Assembly (NCBI RefSeq): GCF_018704125.1
Contig: NZ_JAGTIS010000001.1
Coordinates: 248,001-312,000 of the forward strand
Reading direction: 5' to 3'
From: Metapseudomonas boanensis
Lineage (GTDB): Bacteria > Pseudomonadota > Gammaproteobacteria > Pseudomonadales > Pseudomonadaceae
Length of the DNA stretch: 64,000 nt
The position numbers and the translations under genes were made by a program. Shown here in pieces: positions 44,020 through 53,212 of the stretch. Below the pieces are notes generated by a model that had not been told where the DNA came from, searched no databases, and saw nothing but the letters and a program-made list of their open reading frames with translations. Each line of letters opens with the position of its first letter. Within the stretch, counting starts at the first letter, position 1.

Positions 44020-45369
44020 ATGAAGACGTCCAGTTCGCAGCGTCATGGCCTGCCGGTCATTCACGACCGGGCAGCCGGCATCGACATCGGTTCGCGCTTC
44101 CATGTGGTGGCAGTACCCGTCGATCTCGCCGAAGAGTCGGTGCAAATGTTCAAGGCGTTTACCGCCGACCTGGAGCGCATGGCCAATTGGCTGGTCGATC
44201 TCGGGATCACCACGGTGGCGATGGAGTCGACCGGGGTGTATTGGATTCCGGTCTACGAGATTCTCGAGAGCCATGGCCTGCAGGTCGTGCTGGCCAATGC
44301 GCGGGATGCTCGTGCGGTGCCTGGGCGCAAGACCGACGTCAACGACGCCCAATGGATCCAGCGCTTGTATGCCTGTGGTTTGCTACGGGCGAGCTTCCAT
44401 CCCGAGCGCGAGATCGCGGCGTTACGCAGTTATCTGCGCTTGCGCGAGCGCCACCTCGATTACGCCGCCGCGCATATCCAGCACATGCAGAAGGCGCTCA
44501 CCCACATGAACCTGCAATTGCAGCATGTGGTCACCGACATTACCGGGGCCACGGGTATGCGCATCCTTCGGGCCATTGTTGCCGGCGAGCGCGATGCACT
44601 AGCCTTGGCCAGGATGCGTGACACCCGCTGCAAGTCGAGTCTTGAGATCATCCGAAGTGCCTTGGTCGGCAACTATCAACCGGAGCATATCTTCGCCCTG
44701 GCGCAGGCGCTGGCCATGTACGACGCCTACCAGATACAGCTTGAGCGGTGCGACTAGCAGATTGCCCAGAGTCTGCAGCGACTCGCCCGGCAACGGCCTC
44801 GCCCCAGTGAGCCACTTCCCAAACCGCGGCACCGTACGCGACAGCCGAATGCGCTCAACTTCGATGTGCGCGCCATGCTCTATCAACTGGTCGGCGTCGA
44901 TCTGACCCAGATCCACGGCATCGGCCCCTACTTGGCACTGCGGCTAATCGCCGAGTGCGGCACCGATCTGAGCCGCTGGCGTACCGCGCAGCACTTCACC
45001 GCCTGGCTGACCCTGGCGCCGGGGTGCCGGATCAGTGGCGGCAAAGTGCTGTCCGCCCACGCGCGCAAGACCAAGAATCGGGTCACCGCGCATCTGCGCC
45101 TGGCTGCGGTGACCATTGGCAGAACGAACACGGCGTTGGGCGCTTTTTATCGACGCTTGTCGGCGCGCATTGGCAAGGCCAAGGCGGTGACCGTCACGGC
45201 ACGCAAGATCGCCATCCTGTTCTACAACGCGATGCGCTTCGGCATGGCCTATCAGGATCCCGGTGCCGACCACTACGAGCAAAAATATCGCGAGCGCGTG
45301 GTCAAAGGCTTGCACCGGCGGGCTGCTGAGTTTGGCTTCACCCTGCAGGCTGTAGAAGGTGTTTCTTAG
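44020..45369 (+). pseudogene. IS110 family transposase with internal amber codon
   Basis: An otherwise complete 449-codon transposase. The N-terminal DEDD domain shows Asp in AAGIDIGSRFH, Glu in AMESTGVYW, and KTDVNDAQW; the C-terminal transposase-20 domain carries IHGIGPYLALRLIAE. A TAG at 44755-44757 interrupts the frame after LERCD, and the same frame continues QIAQSLQRLAR to the stop at 45369. Most likely a GAG or CAG mutation, so the enzyme is split or inactive unless the stop is suppressed. Confidence 0.9.
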
Positions 45370-45402
45370 GAAGGCATCGGCCTTCTTTGCCCGGGAGCTG
45401 AA

Positions 45403-46278
45403 GTGATTTACCGGTTGATCGCTCAGGAGCAGGGAAAGAAGGCCTCTATCGCACGACTCTGCCGGCTATTCGGGGCAAGTCGTTCGGGGTTCTACGCCTC
45501 CCTGTGTCGTGACCCTGGCTCGGCAATGCATTGCCCGGTTATAGCCCCCCTGAAGGCTTCATTCCTGGCCAGCGGACGCGCCTACGGAAGTCGCCGCCTG
45601 CAAGCCACTCTGAATGCCCAGGGCGTGGCTGTGGGGCGCCACCGCATTCGCAGGCTGATGAAGGAGCACCGGCTTCGACCAGTGTGGCGACGCAAGTTCG
45701 TCCACACCACCGACAGCAAACATGACCTGCCAGTGGCCGCGAATGTCCTGGAACGCCAGTTCGATCCTGCCGCAGCAAACCGGGCCTGGGCTGCGGATAT
45801 CACCTACATCCGCACGCGCAGCGGCTGGTTGTACCTGGCCGCGGTGATGGACCTGTACTCACGCAAGATCTGGGCTGGGTCATGGCGCCGAACATGCCGG
45901 CAGAGCTGGTCTGCTCGGCGCTGCAAATGGCCATTGCCCAACGCCAGCCGCAACCTGGGCTGGTGGTGCATTCGGATCGGGGCAGCCAGTGAGGCTCATC
46001 GCAACCTGCTCGCCCGACACGGCCTAGTCATGAGCATGAGCCGCAAGGGCAACTGCTGGGACAACGCGGTGATGGAACGTTTCTTCCTGAACCTGAAGAT
46101 GGAGCGGGTCTGGCACCGTGACTATGCCAATCATGCCGAGGCGATGACCGACATCGCCGACTACATCGTGGGTTTCTACAACGCTGTGCGCCTGCACTCC
46201 AGGCTCGGCTACCTGTCTCCCAACCGCTATGAGCGACAAGCAGCAACACACCCTATCGAAGTGTCCGAAATCATTTGA
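45403..46278 (+). pseudogene. IS3 OrfB transposase with two compensating indels
   Basis: The frame is open for 291 codons, but between SRKI (about residue 157) and LLARHGLVMS (about 205) the protein is nonsense (Trp/Arg/Cys-rich). In a shifted frame the same bases read GWVMAPNMPAELVCSALQMA and LVVHSDRGSQ, the proper rve-domain sequence with the second catalytic Asp. So a 1-bp loss near 45870 and a compensating loss near 45990 (about 8 bp) restore the frame but destroy the active site. The first Asp (AADITYI) and last Glu (NAVMERFF) remain. Confidence 0.88.
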
Positions 46279-46402
46279 CCACTACATTGTGCCCGGCCGT
46301 GATCGTTGACGGCGATCAAGAGTTCCTTCGCGTTTGACGCTTAGCTTCAGCATAGGTCCAGGCGTTTCTGGTTCAAATACCATGCCCCTCGTTGGAGAAA
46401 AC

Positions 46403-47425
46403 ATGATGAAAGCTAAGCGGTTTACTTCCTTGGCCTTGGGGCTATCCCTGCTGACCCACCTGGGCCTGGCCATGGCAAACCCGACTGGCAGCGTCTACAC
46501 GGCCAACGAGCGAGCGGCGTCCATAAGCCAGGTAGATCTCGATACAGGCGTGATAAGCACGGTCGCCTTGCCCATCTCCCCGCATAATGTCCAGGTTTCG
46601 CCCGACGGCAGGATGCTTTTGGTTGTCGGTATGTCCGGACATACCGGTCATTCGAGTGGCGAAAAAGCCGGCGGGCAGTTGCTGGTTTTCAGCACCACTG
46701 CGTTGGACAGCCCTCTGTTCAGCCTTCCGGCAGGCAATCACCCGGCTCATGTGGTCACCGACTCTACTGGGCTGCGCGCCTTTGTTACCGATTCTGCCGC
46801 CAACCGGGTGCGTGTCTTCGACCTCAAGCAGCGCGTCGAGCTATCGAGTATTCCGACCGGGCTCTACCCGCATGGCTTGCGCTTAAGTCCGGATGGCCAA
46901 ACGCTCTACGTCGCCAATATGCGAAGCGACAGCGTCTCGCTCATTGACGTTGCCACGCTCAAGGAGACGGTCCAAGTACCCGTGGGTAAAGGGCCTGTCC
47001 AGGTCGGTTTTGCTCCCGACGGACGCCTGGCGTTCGTGTCGCTCAGTGCCGCGAACCAGCTTGGCATCATCGACACAGCCGCGCGCAAGGTAATCGGCAA
47101 GGTTGGTGTGGGCCGTACCCCGATCCAAATGATGGCCACCGTTGACGGTCGTCAGGTCTACGTCGCAAACCAGGGCAGTGCTCGGAACCCGGATGATCGA
47201 GTCACCATCGTCGATCCCCAAACGCGCAGCAGCATTGGCACCGTGACCACCGGTAAGGGCGCCCATGGCGTGGCCATCAGCACAGATGGCGCATACGTGT
47301 TTGTCAGCAACATTGAAGCAGGGACCGTATCCGTCATTGATACGACCAGCCGCAAAGTGGTTGGTACACACAAGGTCGGCGCCGGGCCAAACGGGATCAG
47401 CTACAAGCCACCGAGAGCCAATTAG
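46403..47425 (+). CDS. Secreted YVTN beta-propeller protein
   Basis: A 340-aa exported protein: signal peptide (SLALGLSLLTHLGLAMA, cut near residue 25), then repeats of about 42-45 residues with the pattern SPDGxxLYVAN..SVSLIDVAT, e.g. LRLSPDGQTLYVANMRSDSV and IEAGTVSVIDTTSRKVVG. That makes a seven-blade YncE/nitrite-reductase-D1-like propeller. A Met/His stretch GMSGHTGHSS (about residues 72-81) inserted in blade 1 might bind metal. GGAG precedes ATG 46403. Function unknown; the neighbours suggest metal handling. Confidence 0.88.
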   Translation: MMKAKRFTSLALGLSLLTHLGLAMANPTGSVYTANERAASISQVDLDTGVISTVALPISPHNVQVSPDGRMLLVVGMSGHTGHSSGEKAGGQLLVFSTTALDSPLFSLPAGNHPAHVVTDSTGLRAFVTDSAANRVRVFDLKQRVELSSIPTGLYPHGLRLSPDGQTLYVANMRSDSVSLIDVATLKETVQVPVGKGPVQVGFAPDGRLAFVSLSAANQLGIIDTAARKVIGKVGVGRTPIQMMATVDGRQVYVANQGSARNPDDRVTIVDPQTRSSIGTVTTGKGAHGVAISTDGAYVFVSNIEAGTVSVIDTTSRKVVGTHKVGAGPNGISYKPPRAN

Positions 47426-47580
47426 TCTCTCAACTCGCTGGTGGTCATATGTCGAGGATCAGCAAAGCTGTGAGAGCTGACGGTTGGGCCAGTGCTGGAA
47501 TCTGCGCCTTCACACCACTGGTCCTGTGATCACAGCACTGCGATTCCCGACGGGCGTACTGAGTTCAGAGTATAAAATCG

Positions 47581-47604
47581 AAAAGGCGCTGGTGAGCGCC
47601 TTTT
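47581..47604. terminator. Bidirectional terminator
   Basis: AAAAGGCGCT-ggtg-AGCGCCTTTT, a perfect 10-bp stem with A and T tracts, between the convergent propeller gene and the Met-rich protein gene. Confidence 0.8.
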
Positions 47605-47622
47605 CGGCGGCTGTGGAGTTGG

Positions 47623-48108
47623 TTAGCGCGGCTGCCTATTCATTTGGTATTGGTGCTGCATCAGTTGGTCGATCATCATCTGCTGCATACCCATGTATCT
47701 ATCCATCATGTATTGGTGCTGCTTCATCTGCTCCGGGGTCATCGTTGAGTACCGATCCCTCATATCCTTCCAGCCCATCATCCCGCTTTTCATCATTTGA
47801 CGCCCCGTCATCCCTCTGCCCCACAAGTCACCCATCATGCCCATGCCGCGTTGCATCAATGCCTGATGCTCCTGCAAGAGATTTTGACGTTCCTTGGGGT
47901 CTTTGGTTTGCTGGATTTCGGTCATAAGCCCCGCCATCTTCTTCAGGTGCTCTTGAGCCTGCGCTATGTGCTTATCGAATTCTTCGACGTTAACGGCGGG
48001 TTGAAGGGCCTGGGGGGCAGGGCTTCCTTCCGCTCCTTGGGCGGCCAATGCCCAGGCTGGGGTGAGTGATACGGCAATCAGAAACGTGGCTAGCTTTATC
48101 GATTTCAT
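47623..48108 (-). CDS. Met-rich periplasmic protein
   Basis: A 161-aa exported protein: signal peptide ending ALA (about residue 22), a helical acidic region, and a C-terminal half very rich in Met, Gln and His (MQRGMGMMGDLWGRGM; MGMQQMMIDQLMQHQYQM). Met clusters of this kind bind Cu(I) or Ag(I) in periplasmic proteins, and the Cu-ATPase nearby fits that. The overall helical layout also recalls CpxP/Spy-type periplasmic proteins. ATG 48108 gives the signal peptide directly; a longer frame adds a nonsense N-terminus. Confidence 0.75.
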   Translation of the reverse strand: MKSIKLATFLIAVSLTPAWALAAQGAEGSPAPQALQPAVNVEEFDKHIAQAQEHLKKMAGLMTEIQQTKDPKERQNLLQEHQALMQRGMGMMGDLWGRGMTGRQMMKSGMMGWKDMRDRYSTMTPEQMKQHQYMMDRYMGMQQMMIDQLMQHQYQMNRQPR

Positions 48109-48508
48109 ATCATGTATCCGTTCATTGGGAAGGCGCAATTTGACCGCTCTGCGCAAGGGAGCAACACAATCCAAAATATAGCTCCGGATCGCCTATTTGG
48201 TTGATCTTGATCAAGAAGTCTGAATGCCTCTGATTTGAAGATGGCAATTAGGTTTCGGTGGTCTGGTCAAGGACTCTTAGAGGCCCTTATTTAGGTCTGA
48301 AAATAACTTTTCTGTAAGCTAAACGTAAGAGTTTACTTTAAGCGCTTTTTTGCTATACCCAAACATCCGTATGTACTACGGGGTTGAGATAAAATGCGAG
48401 GGGTTCTAAACGGCGCTAAAATGTCGGGCTATGCTTCATGCATGCATCGATGATTTGTAAAATATTCGAAATGCTATAGGGCTTTAACCATATTTTGAGG
48501 AGTGGATT
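48109..48508. promoter_or_regulatory. AT-rich divergent promoter region
   Basis: 400 bp between the divergent Met-rich and ICMT-family genes, clearly more AT-rich than its surroundings. It must hold both promoters. A palindromic TGCATGCA lies at 48439-48446 and a CGTAAGAGTTTACTTTAAGCG stretch near 48324, but no known metal operator (MerR- or CopR-type) could be assigned. Confidence 0.4.
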
Positions 48509-49165
48509 ATGCAGCACGAAGGGTCCGCTTATGGCTTGTGGGGATTGGTGATCATCAACTCACTGGTGTTCATAATTTTTGCATTCAGCTTTTTCAAACC
48601 TAAATCAGCTCGAGACTGGCGCAGTTTCGGTGCTTTTAGTGCGTTCCTGGTTGCTCTCTTTACTGAAATGTACGGATTTCCGCTAACTATTTACCTGTTG
48701 TCAGGTTGGCTCAGTAGCCGATTTCCAGGTGTCGATTTTCTTTCGCACGATGCTGGACATTTGCTAGAGGTCTTATTCGGCTGGAAATCGAACCCTCATT
48801 TCGGACCATTCCATATTGCTAGCGGCATTGTCCTGGTTTCCGGCTTCTGGTTGTTGGCGGCCGCTTGGCGGGTTCTATACAACGCACAGCGTGCTGGAGA
48901 GGTCGCGACTACGGGGCCTTATGCAAAAATTCGCCATCCCCAATACATCGGATTCGTGCTGATCATGTTCAGTTTCCTATTGCAGTGGCCGACACTTATT
49001 ACGCTCGCTATGTTTCCGATCTTGGTATTCATGTATGCGCGATTGGCAAAAGCCGAAGAACGCGACTCACTCGTGCAGTTTGGTGACGCTTACCGAAATT
49101 ACATGAATGACGTTCCTGCTTTTATACCTCGTTTCGGAGAGCAAAAGCCGGCCGTAAAATCCTAA
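48509..49165 (+). CDS. Isoprenylcysteine carboxyl methyltransferase (ICMT/PEMT) family membrane protein
   Basis: A 218-aa protein with about five transmembrane helices and the family motif TTGPYAKIRHPQYIGFVL (about residues 130-148), followed by the conserved EERDSLVQFGDAYRNYMNDVPAFIP end. In bacteria such proteins are often found beside copper-resistance and metal ATPase genes; the substrate is unknown, and lipid or thiol methylation are the family options. TGAGGAG precedes the ATG. It starts the plus-strand metal gene run. Confidence 0.86.
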   Translation: MQHEGSAYGLWGLVIINSLVFIIFAFSFFKPKSARDWRSFGAFSAFLVALFTEMYGFPLTIYLLSGWLSSRFPGVDFLSHDAGHLLEVLFGWKSNPHFGPFHIASGIVLVSGFWLLAAAWRVLYNAQRAGEVATTGPYAKIRHPQYIGFVLIMFSFLLQWPTLITLAMFPILVFMYARLAKAEERDSLVQFGDAYRNYMNDVPAFIPRFGEQKPAVKS

Positions 49166-49221
49166 GATTTCGTCGGCGCGAGATGCGAGATGGTTTGAGA
49201 GAGGAGAGAGTAATTATTTTT

Positions 49222-49332
49222 ATGACTATAAAATGGCAGTTGAGCGAGATCGGAGCCACACTCTTGTGCTCCTTTTTACTGGTGTGTGGCGGGGCGATAT
49301 ATGTAAAAAATGCGTATGGTAAGCGGAAGTAA
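49222..49332 (+). CDS. Possible 36-aa membrane peptide
   Basis: A short frame MTIKWQLSEIGATLLCSFLL... with one transmembrane segment and a basic C-terminus (YGKRK), with a GAGAGGAGAGAG tract 12-23 nt upstream. It sits in the gap between the ICMT-family gene and the coupled Cu-ATPase operon. Too short for certainty; the hydrophobic core and ribosome-site-like sequence are the only support. Confidence 0.35.
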   Translation: MTIKWQLSEIGATLLCSFLLVCGGAIYVKNAYGKRK

Positions 49333-49453
49333 TTATGTCGGATATTGGTCAGTCGGGTCGTTGCGAAGAGGTAAGGATTAACTTTATGTTGAACGATTAA
49401 AATTCCTGCTAGTGATGGGTGATGGGTAGGAGCATAGGCAGAGAGAGGCAAGC

Positions 49454-49693
49454 ATGGGCATTCTGTTTATTTTTTCGGTGCGCAATTTCCTGGCTGGGTT
49501 CGTGATTTTGCTCTTACTGCAAGTCTATCGTCGTAGCCGCGGTGTGGCCGTCCTGCTGAGTGGCGAGTCGGCATTGCTGCTTAATGTGACTGAAGGTTTC
49601 ACCGATTGCGTGAACTGTGGACAGCGGCTTCGTCGCGAGTCGTCGCAGATACAGTTTGTCGGTAGCCGCGGCCGGCTCAGGGAGGGGCTATGA
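49454..49693 (+). CDS. Small membrane protein coupled to the Cu-ATPase
   Basis: A 79-aa protein with one N-terminal transmembrane helix ([15 protein letters not shown]), a short basic link (RRSRG) and a soluble tail with a CVNC pair ([13 protein letters not shown]) that could bind metal or zinc. The stop overlaps the ATG of the ATPase gene (49690-49693), making coupling likely. GAGAGAGGCAAGC lies just upstream of the ATG. Not a family I recognise; possibly an ATPase accessory subunit. Confidence 0.55.
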   Translation: MGILFIFSVRNFLAGFVILLLLQVYRRSRGVAVLLSGESALLLNVTEGFTDCVNCGQRLRRESSQIQFVGSRGRLREGL

Positions 49694-52074
49694 AAACTGA
49701 TATTGATCCTGTCTGCGGCATGACTGTGGAGCTCGCAAAAACGACGGCCAACCAAGAGTATCAGGGGCGCCGCTTCTGGTTCTGTTCGAGTAGTTGTCAG
49801 GACAGATTCACCCAGGCACCTGAGCGCTACATCTCCAGCGCGGTGCAGGAAAATGTTCGCCATGAGCACCGGCATCAAGGGACTTCAGAGGGCAGCTCGG
49901 AAACGGCGCTGCGTGCAGCTTCCGGGGAAAAAAACATCTCGCACGAAAAAGCTAAAGATCCCATCTGCGGAATGATGGTGGATAAGGCTACGGCACTTAA
50001 AAGCGAGCGCGGCGGACGCACTTATTATTTCTGCAGCGAGACCTGCCAGCGCACTTTCGAGTCACCTGAAACCGAACTAAAACGGATGAAAACCAGAGTG
50101 ACCATTGCGCTGACCGGCGTAGTTGCGCTTGCCATCCTGCGTGCCGGCGCCTTCCTAGGTCTAGCTACCGGCGCCACCATCCTGACCTGGGTGCCTTTCG
50201 ATGCACTGCCCTTTTTCACTTGGGGAGTATGGCTGTTCCTGTTGGTTACTCCCGTGCAATTCGTCGGCGGATGGGGTTTCTACAAGGGGGCATGGAACGC
50301 TATCCGCACCCGCAGCATAAACATGGATTTCCTGATCGCACTTGGCACCACGGTCGCTTACTTCTACAGCGTTGCGGTGCTGTTCTTTCCAGACGTCCTA
50401 CCAGTCAAGGTCGAAGAGCGTGATGTCTATTTTGAGGTGTCGGCAGTAATTATCGCCTTTGTGCTGCTGGGTAAGTACATGGAGGAAATAATCAAGAAAA
50501 AATCCTCGGCTGCCGTCCGGCGGCTATTGGATCTGAAACCAGCCACGGCTCATGTGTTGCGGGACGGCAAGGAGGAGGAGATTCCAGCCGAAAGCATCAT
50601 GGTCGGCGAAATAGTGGTCGTGAAGCCGGGTGAGAAAATTCCTACTGATGGTCAAGTTATCGACGGCGAAACAAGCATCGATGAGTCGATGCTGACTGGT
50701 GAGTCGATGCCGGTAGAGAAGAAGGTGGGAGCTGATGTGATCGGCGGCACACTCAACCGTTCTGGACTGTTCCGCTTCAAGGCCACAAAGATTGGCGCTG
50801 AGACCGCTTTGGCACAAATCATCAAGATGGTGGAGGACGCACAGGCAAGCACGGCGCAGATTCAGCGCCTGGCGGACAAGGTAACCGGCTATTTCGTTCC
50901 GGCGGTGGTGCTGGTCGCTACGCTCGCTTTCTTTGGCTGGTGGGCGTTTGGGAATTTTCCTCAGGGACTGCTTGCATTCATCGCCGTGCTGATCATTTCC
51001 TGCCCTTGCGCGCTCGGTGTTGCTACCCCGGCGGCATTGATGGTCGGAGTCGGCAAAGGGGCCGATATGGGCATTTTGATCCGCGGCGGTGAGATTCTGG
51101 AGCGGGCGGAAAAACTTACTACGGTGGTATTCGATAAGACCGGCACCATCACACGTGGCGAGCCGAATGTCACCGATGTAATTCCGCTGAAGGACTTGAG
51201 TGAGGCAGGAGTTCTAGCTCTGGCTGCTGCAGTCGAAATTGGCTCCGAGCATCCGCTCGGAGAGGCCATGGTACGGGCGGCTCAGCACCGCGGCTTAGCC
51301 CTCGAGGCAGCTCGCAATATTAAGGGCATTGCAGGTCATGGAATCCGCGGCGAGTTGAACGACGCCACAGTTTGGCTCGGGAACCGCCGTTTGTTTCAGA
51401 AGCAGGGCATTGTCATAACTCAAGCCGAGCAGGCCATGACGCAGTTGGAGGCGGAAGGGAAAACCGCAATGCTGGTCGGTCAAGGCAGTGATTTGTTAGG
51501 CATTATCGCGGTTGCCGACACGCTCAAGCCGGAGGCCGCCGAAGCCATCGTTTCACTCAAAGCACGTGGTATCCAGGTCGCGCTCTTGACTGGAGACAAT
51601 CAGCGTACAGCCGATGCCATTGCCCGGCAGGTCGGCATTGAGCGCGTCATCGCAGAAGTGCTGCCTGAAGATAAGGTCGCGGTGATCCAGAAGCTTCAGC
51701 AAGAAGGTCAGGTAGTCGCCATGGTTGGCGATGGCGTTAACGATGCCCCGGCACTTGCCACCGCTGATATTGGGATCGCCATCGGCTCTGGCTCCGATGT
51801 GGCCAAGGAAACCGGCGGCATCATCCTCATCAAGAACGATGTGCGCGATGTCGTTGCCGCAATCCAGCTTTCGCGCGCGACCATGCTCAAGATCAAACAG
51901 AACCTATTCTGGGCTTTCATTTACAACACGATCGGCATCCCTATCGCCGCGTTCGGGCTGCTAAACCCCATCATTGCCGCCGCCGCCATGGCACTCAGTT
52001 CCCTGTCGGTGATCGTCAACTCCGCGCTACTCAAGCGATCTCGCATTGGAGTAAGTCAGGAGCCTATGTCATGA
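49690..52074 (+). CDS. copA: Copper-type P1B ATPase with two N-terminal YHS domains
   Basis: A 794-aa heavy-metal ATPase. Instead of CXXC HMA domains, the N-terminus has two YHS domains (DPVCGMTV at residue 6; DPICGMMV at about 90; each followed by a FCS..C pair). Then come eight transmembrane helices with [11 protein letters not shown] (CPC at about 438-440), TGES (about 337-340), the phosphorylated Asp in DKTGT (about 482), and GDGVNDAP (about 680). C-terminal NTIGIPIAA and [12 protein letters not shown] match Cu+/Ag+ exporters. It should export Cu(I) from the cytoplasm. Coupled on both sides by 4-bp overlaps. Confidence 0.94.
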   Translation: MKTDIDPVCGMTVELAKTTANQEYQGRRFWFCSSSCQDRFTQAPERYISSAVQENVRHEHRHQGTSEGSSETALRAASGEKNISHEKAKDPICGMMVDKATALKSERGGRTYYFCSETCQRTFESPETELKRMKTRVTIALTGVVALAILRAGAFLGLATGATILTWVPFDALPFFTWGVWLFLLVTPVQFVGGWGFYKGAWNAIRTRSINMDFLIALGTTVAYFYSVAVLFFPDVLPVKVEERDVYFEVSAVIIAFVLLGKYMEEIIKKKSSAAVRRLLDLKPATAHVLRDGKEEEIPAESIMVGEIVVVKPGEKIPTDGQVIDGETSIDESMLTGESMPVEKKVGADVIGGTLNRSGLFRFKATKIGAETALAQIIKMVEDAQASTAQIQRLADKVTGYFVPAVVLVATLAFFGWWAFGNFPQGLLAFIAVLIISCPCALGVATPAALMVGVGKGADMGILIRGGEILERAEKLTTVVFDKTGTITRGEPNVTDVIPLKDLSEAGVLALAAAVEIGSEHPLGEAMVRAAQHRGLALEAARNIKGIAGHGIRGELNDATVWLGNRRLFQKQGIVITQAEQAMTQLEAEGKTAMLVGQGSDLLGIIAVADTLKPEAAEAIVSLKARGIQVALLTGDNQRTADAIARQVGIERVIAEVLPEDKVAVIQKLQQEGQVVAMVGDGVNDAPALATADIGIAIGSGSDVAKETGGIILIKNDVRDVVAAIQLSRATMLKIKQNLFWAFIYNTIGIPIAAFGLLNPIIAAAAMALSSLSVIVNSALLKRSRIGVSQEPMS

Positions 52075-52289
52075 AACGCAGTGTTTTGACCGTCTGCATT
52101 TTAATAAGTACGGTCGGAATCGGTACGGTCTTTTACATGTTTGGGATGACATTTAAATCGCTAGTCGTCGCCGTGATCTTCGTGCTGTGTCCTGCTCTGG
52201 TTCTAGTGCAGACCATTCGGGGAATGCGCCAGTTCGATAGCGACATGACAGAGGCCCTTAAGCAACTGCAAAGGAAGAATCGGTTATGA
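52071..52289 (+). CDS. Small two-helix membrane protein, 72 aa
   Basis: A 72-aa protein with two hydrophobic helices (about residues 5-25 and 29-50) and a charged amphipathic end ([17 protein letters not shown]). It is locked between the ATPase and the next gene by 4-bp overlaps at both ends, so it is made in step with them. No family recognised; an accessory or stabilising role for the ATPase is a guess. Confidence 0.65.
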   Translation: MKRSVLTVCILISTVGIGTVFYMFGMTFKSLVVAVIFVLCPALVLVQTIRGMRQFDSDMTEALKQLQRKNRL

Positions 52290-52798
52290 AATTTTATGCG
52301 CTTTGTCACCCAGGTTCTCTGGCGCTATGGACACCTAAACTACTGCCTTGGCTCGCCGTGCTGTCGCTTCTGCTTGCGTTCTCGGCTGCCTACGCGGATC
52401 TCCCAGAACAACCGCTACGCAAGGATGGACTCGTTATCTACTACGGAGTGTTGCCGGCGAAACTGATGGCGCCGGGTGACCTGGCCGTAGGGGATACGCA
52501 TATGTCGCCGAGCGGTACGCGCGGCGTCGCTACTCACCATGTCGTGATCGCCCTTTTTGATGAAGCGACCGGCAAACGTCTGCCTGATGCGACTGTGCGG
52601 GCAAGCGTCCAGCCCTTGGGCGGAGCAACCGAGGAAAAGACCTTGGAGCCCATGGAGATTGCCGGCACCGTGACCTTCGGCAACTTCTTCCGCATGGACG
52701 CCGATATGCCCTATGCCATCCATTTGCGTATCCGCCGCTCCGGTGGTGCCTCTTCGGAAGTGGAGGTGACCTTGCCATACCACCATCCGTCCCGTTAA
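52286..52798 (+). CDS. Exported Ig-like/FixH-YtkA-like domain protein
   Basis: A 170-aa protein with a signal peptide or anchor (LLPWLAVLSLLLAFSAAYA, cut near residue 37) and a mature beta-rich domain: YYGVLPAKLMAP, HHVVIALFDEATGKRLPDATVRASV, and a YAIHLRIRRSG strand. The pattern resembles the YtkA/FixH fold, or secreted Ig-like copper-binding domains, but the match is only by layout. The Met and His residues around DTHMSPSGTRGVATHH could bind metal. Coupled to the small protein upstream. Confidence 0.68.
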   Translation: MKFYALCHPGSLALWTPKLLPWLAVLSLLLAFSAAYADLPEQPLRKDGLVIYYGVLPAKLMAPGDLAVGDTHMSPSGTRGVATHHVVIALFDEATGKRLPDATVRASVQPLGGATEEKTLEPMEIAGTVTFGNFFRMDADMPYAIHLRIRRSGGASSEVEVTLPYHHPSR

Positions 52799-52816
52799 CC
52801 ACCAAGGAGCACCGCC

Positions 52817-53155
52817 ATGAGAACCCATGAGAACCCTCAGCGCAGCGCCGGACGTGTCAACTGGTTCTTCCTCGGCTTCATTGCCATTGCCGGCTACTTC
52901 CTGTTGACCGAGCACCGGGCCCACGTCGTTCCCTACCTGCCATTTCTGCTATTGCTGGCGTGTCCCCTCATGCATCTGTTTATGCATCATGGACACGGGG
53001 GGCATGGTGGACATGAACAGGCTAATCGCGGTGAACATGATGCGCATGGTGGGGGCTGCTGTGGCCATCAGGACAGCGACGAACACGCTGGCCATGCGTC
53101 CAAACCTAACGGGCAGCTGGGCGACACCACGCAGCGCCCAGACCGTCCAGCATGA
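52817..53155 (+). CDS. DUF2933 protein with His-rich tail
   Basis: A 112-aa membrane protein: an RVNWFFLGFIAIAGYFLLTEHRAH segment, then YLPFLLLLACPLMHLFMHHGHGG, which is the core of DUF2933, followed by a long His/Gly-rich tail (HGGHGGHEQANRGEHDAHGGG and CCGHQ). The tail would bind Cu, Ni or Zn. DUF2933 genes are common in heavy-metal islands; the job is not established. AAGGAG stands before the ATG. Confidence 0.82.
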   Translation: MRTHENPQRSAGRVNWFFLGFIAIAGYFLLTEHRAHVVPYLPFLLLLACPLMHLFMHHGHGGHGGHEQANRGEHDAHGGGCCGHQDSDEHAGHASKPNGQLGDTTQRPDRPA

Positions 53156-53212
53156 GGGCCGTTCCATTTGCTGCATGCGACCCTGGCCGCATGCAGTGAT
53201 GAGGAAACCAGC

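Noticed and set aside
47484-47927. 147-codon plus-strand Ser/Pro-rich frame
   Set aside because: Antisense to the Met-rich gene (Met codons on the minus strand read as His and Ser here) and crosses a terminator.
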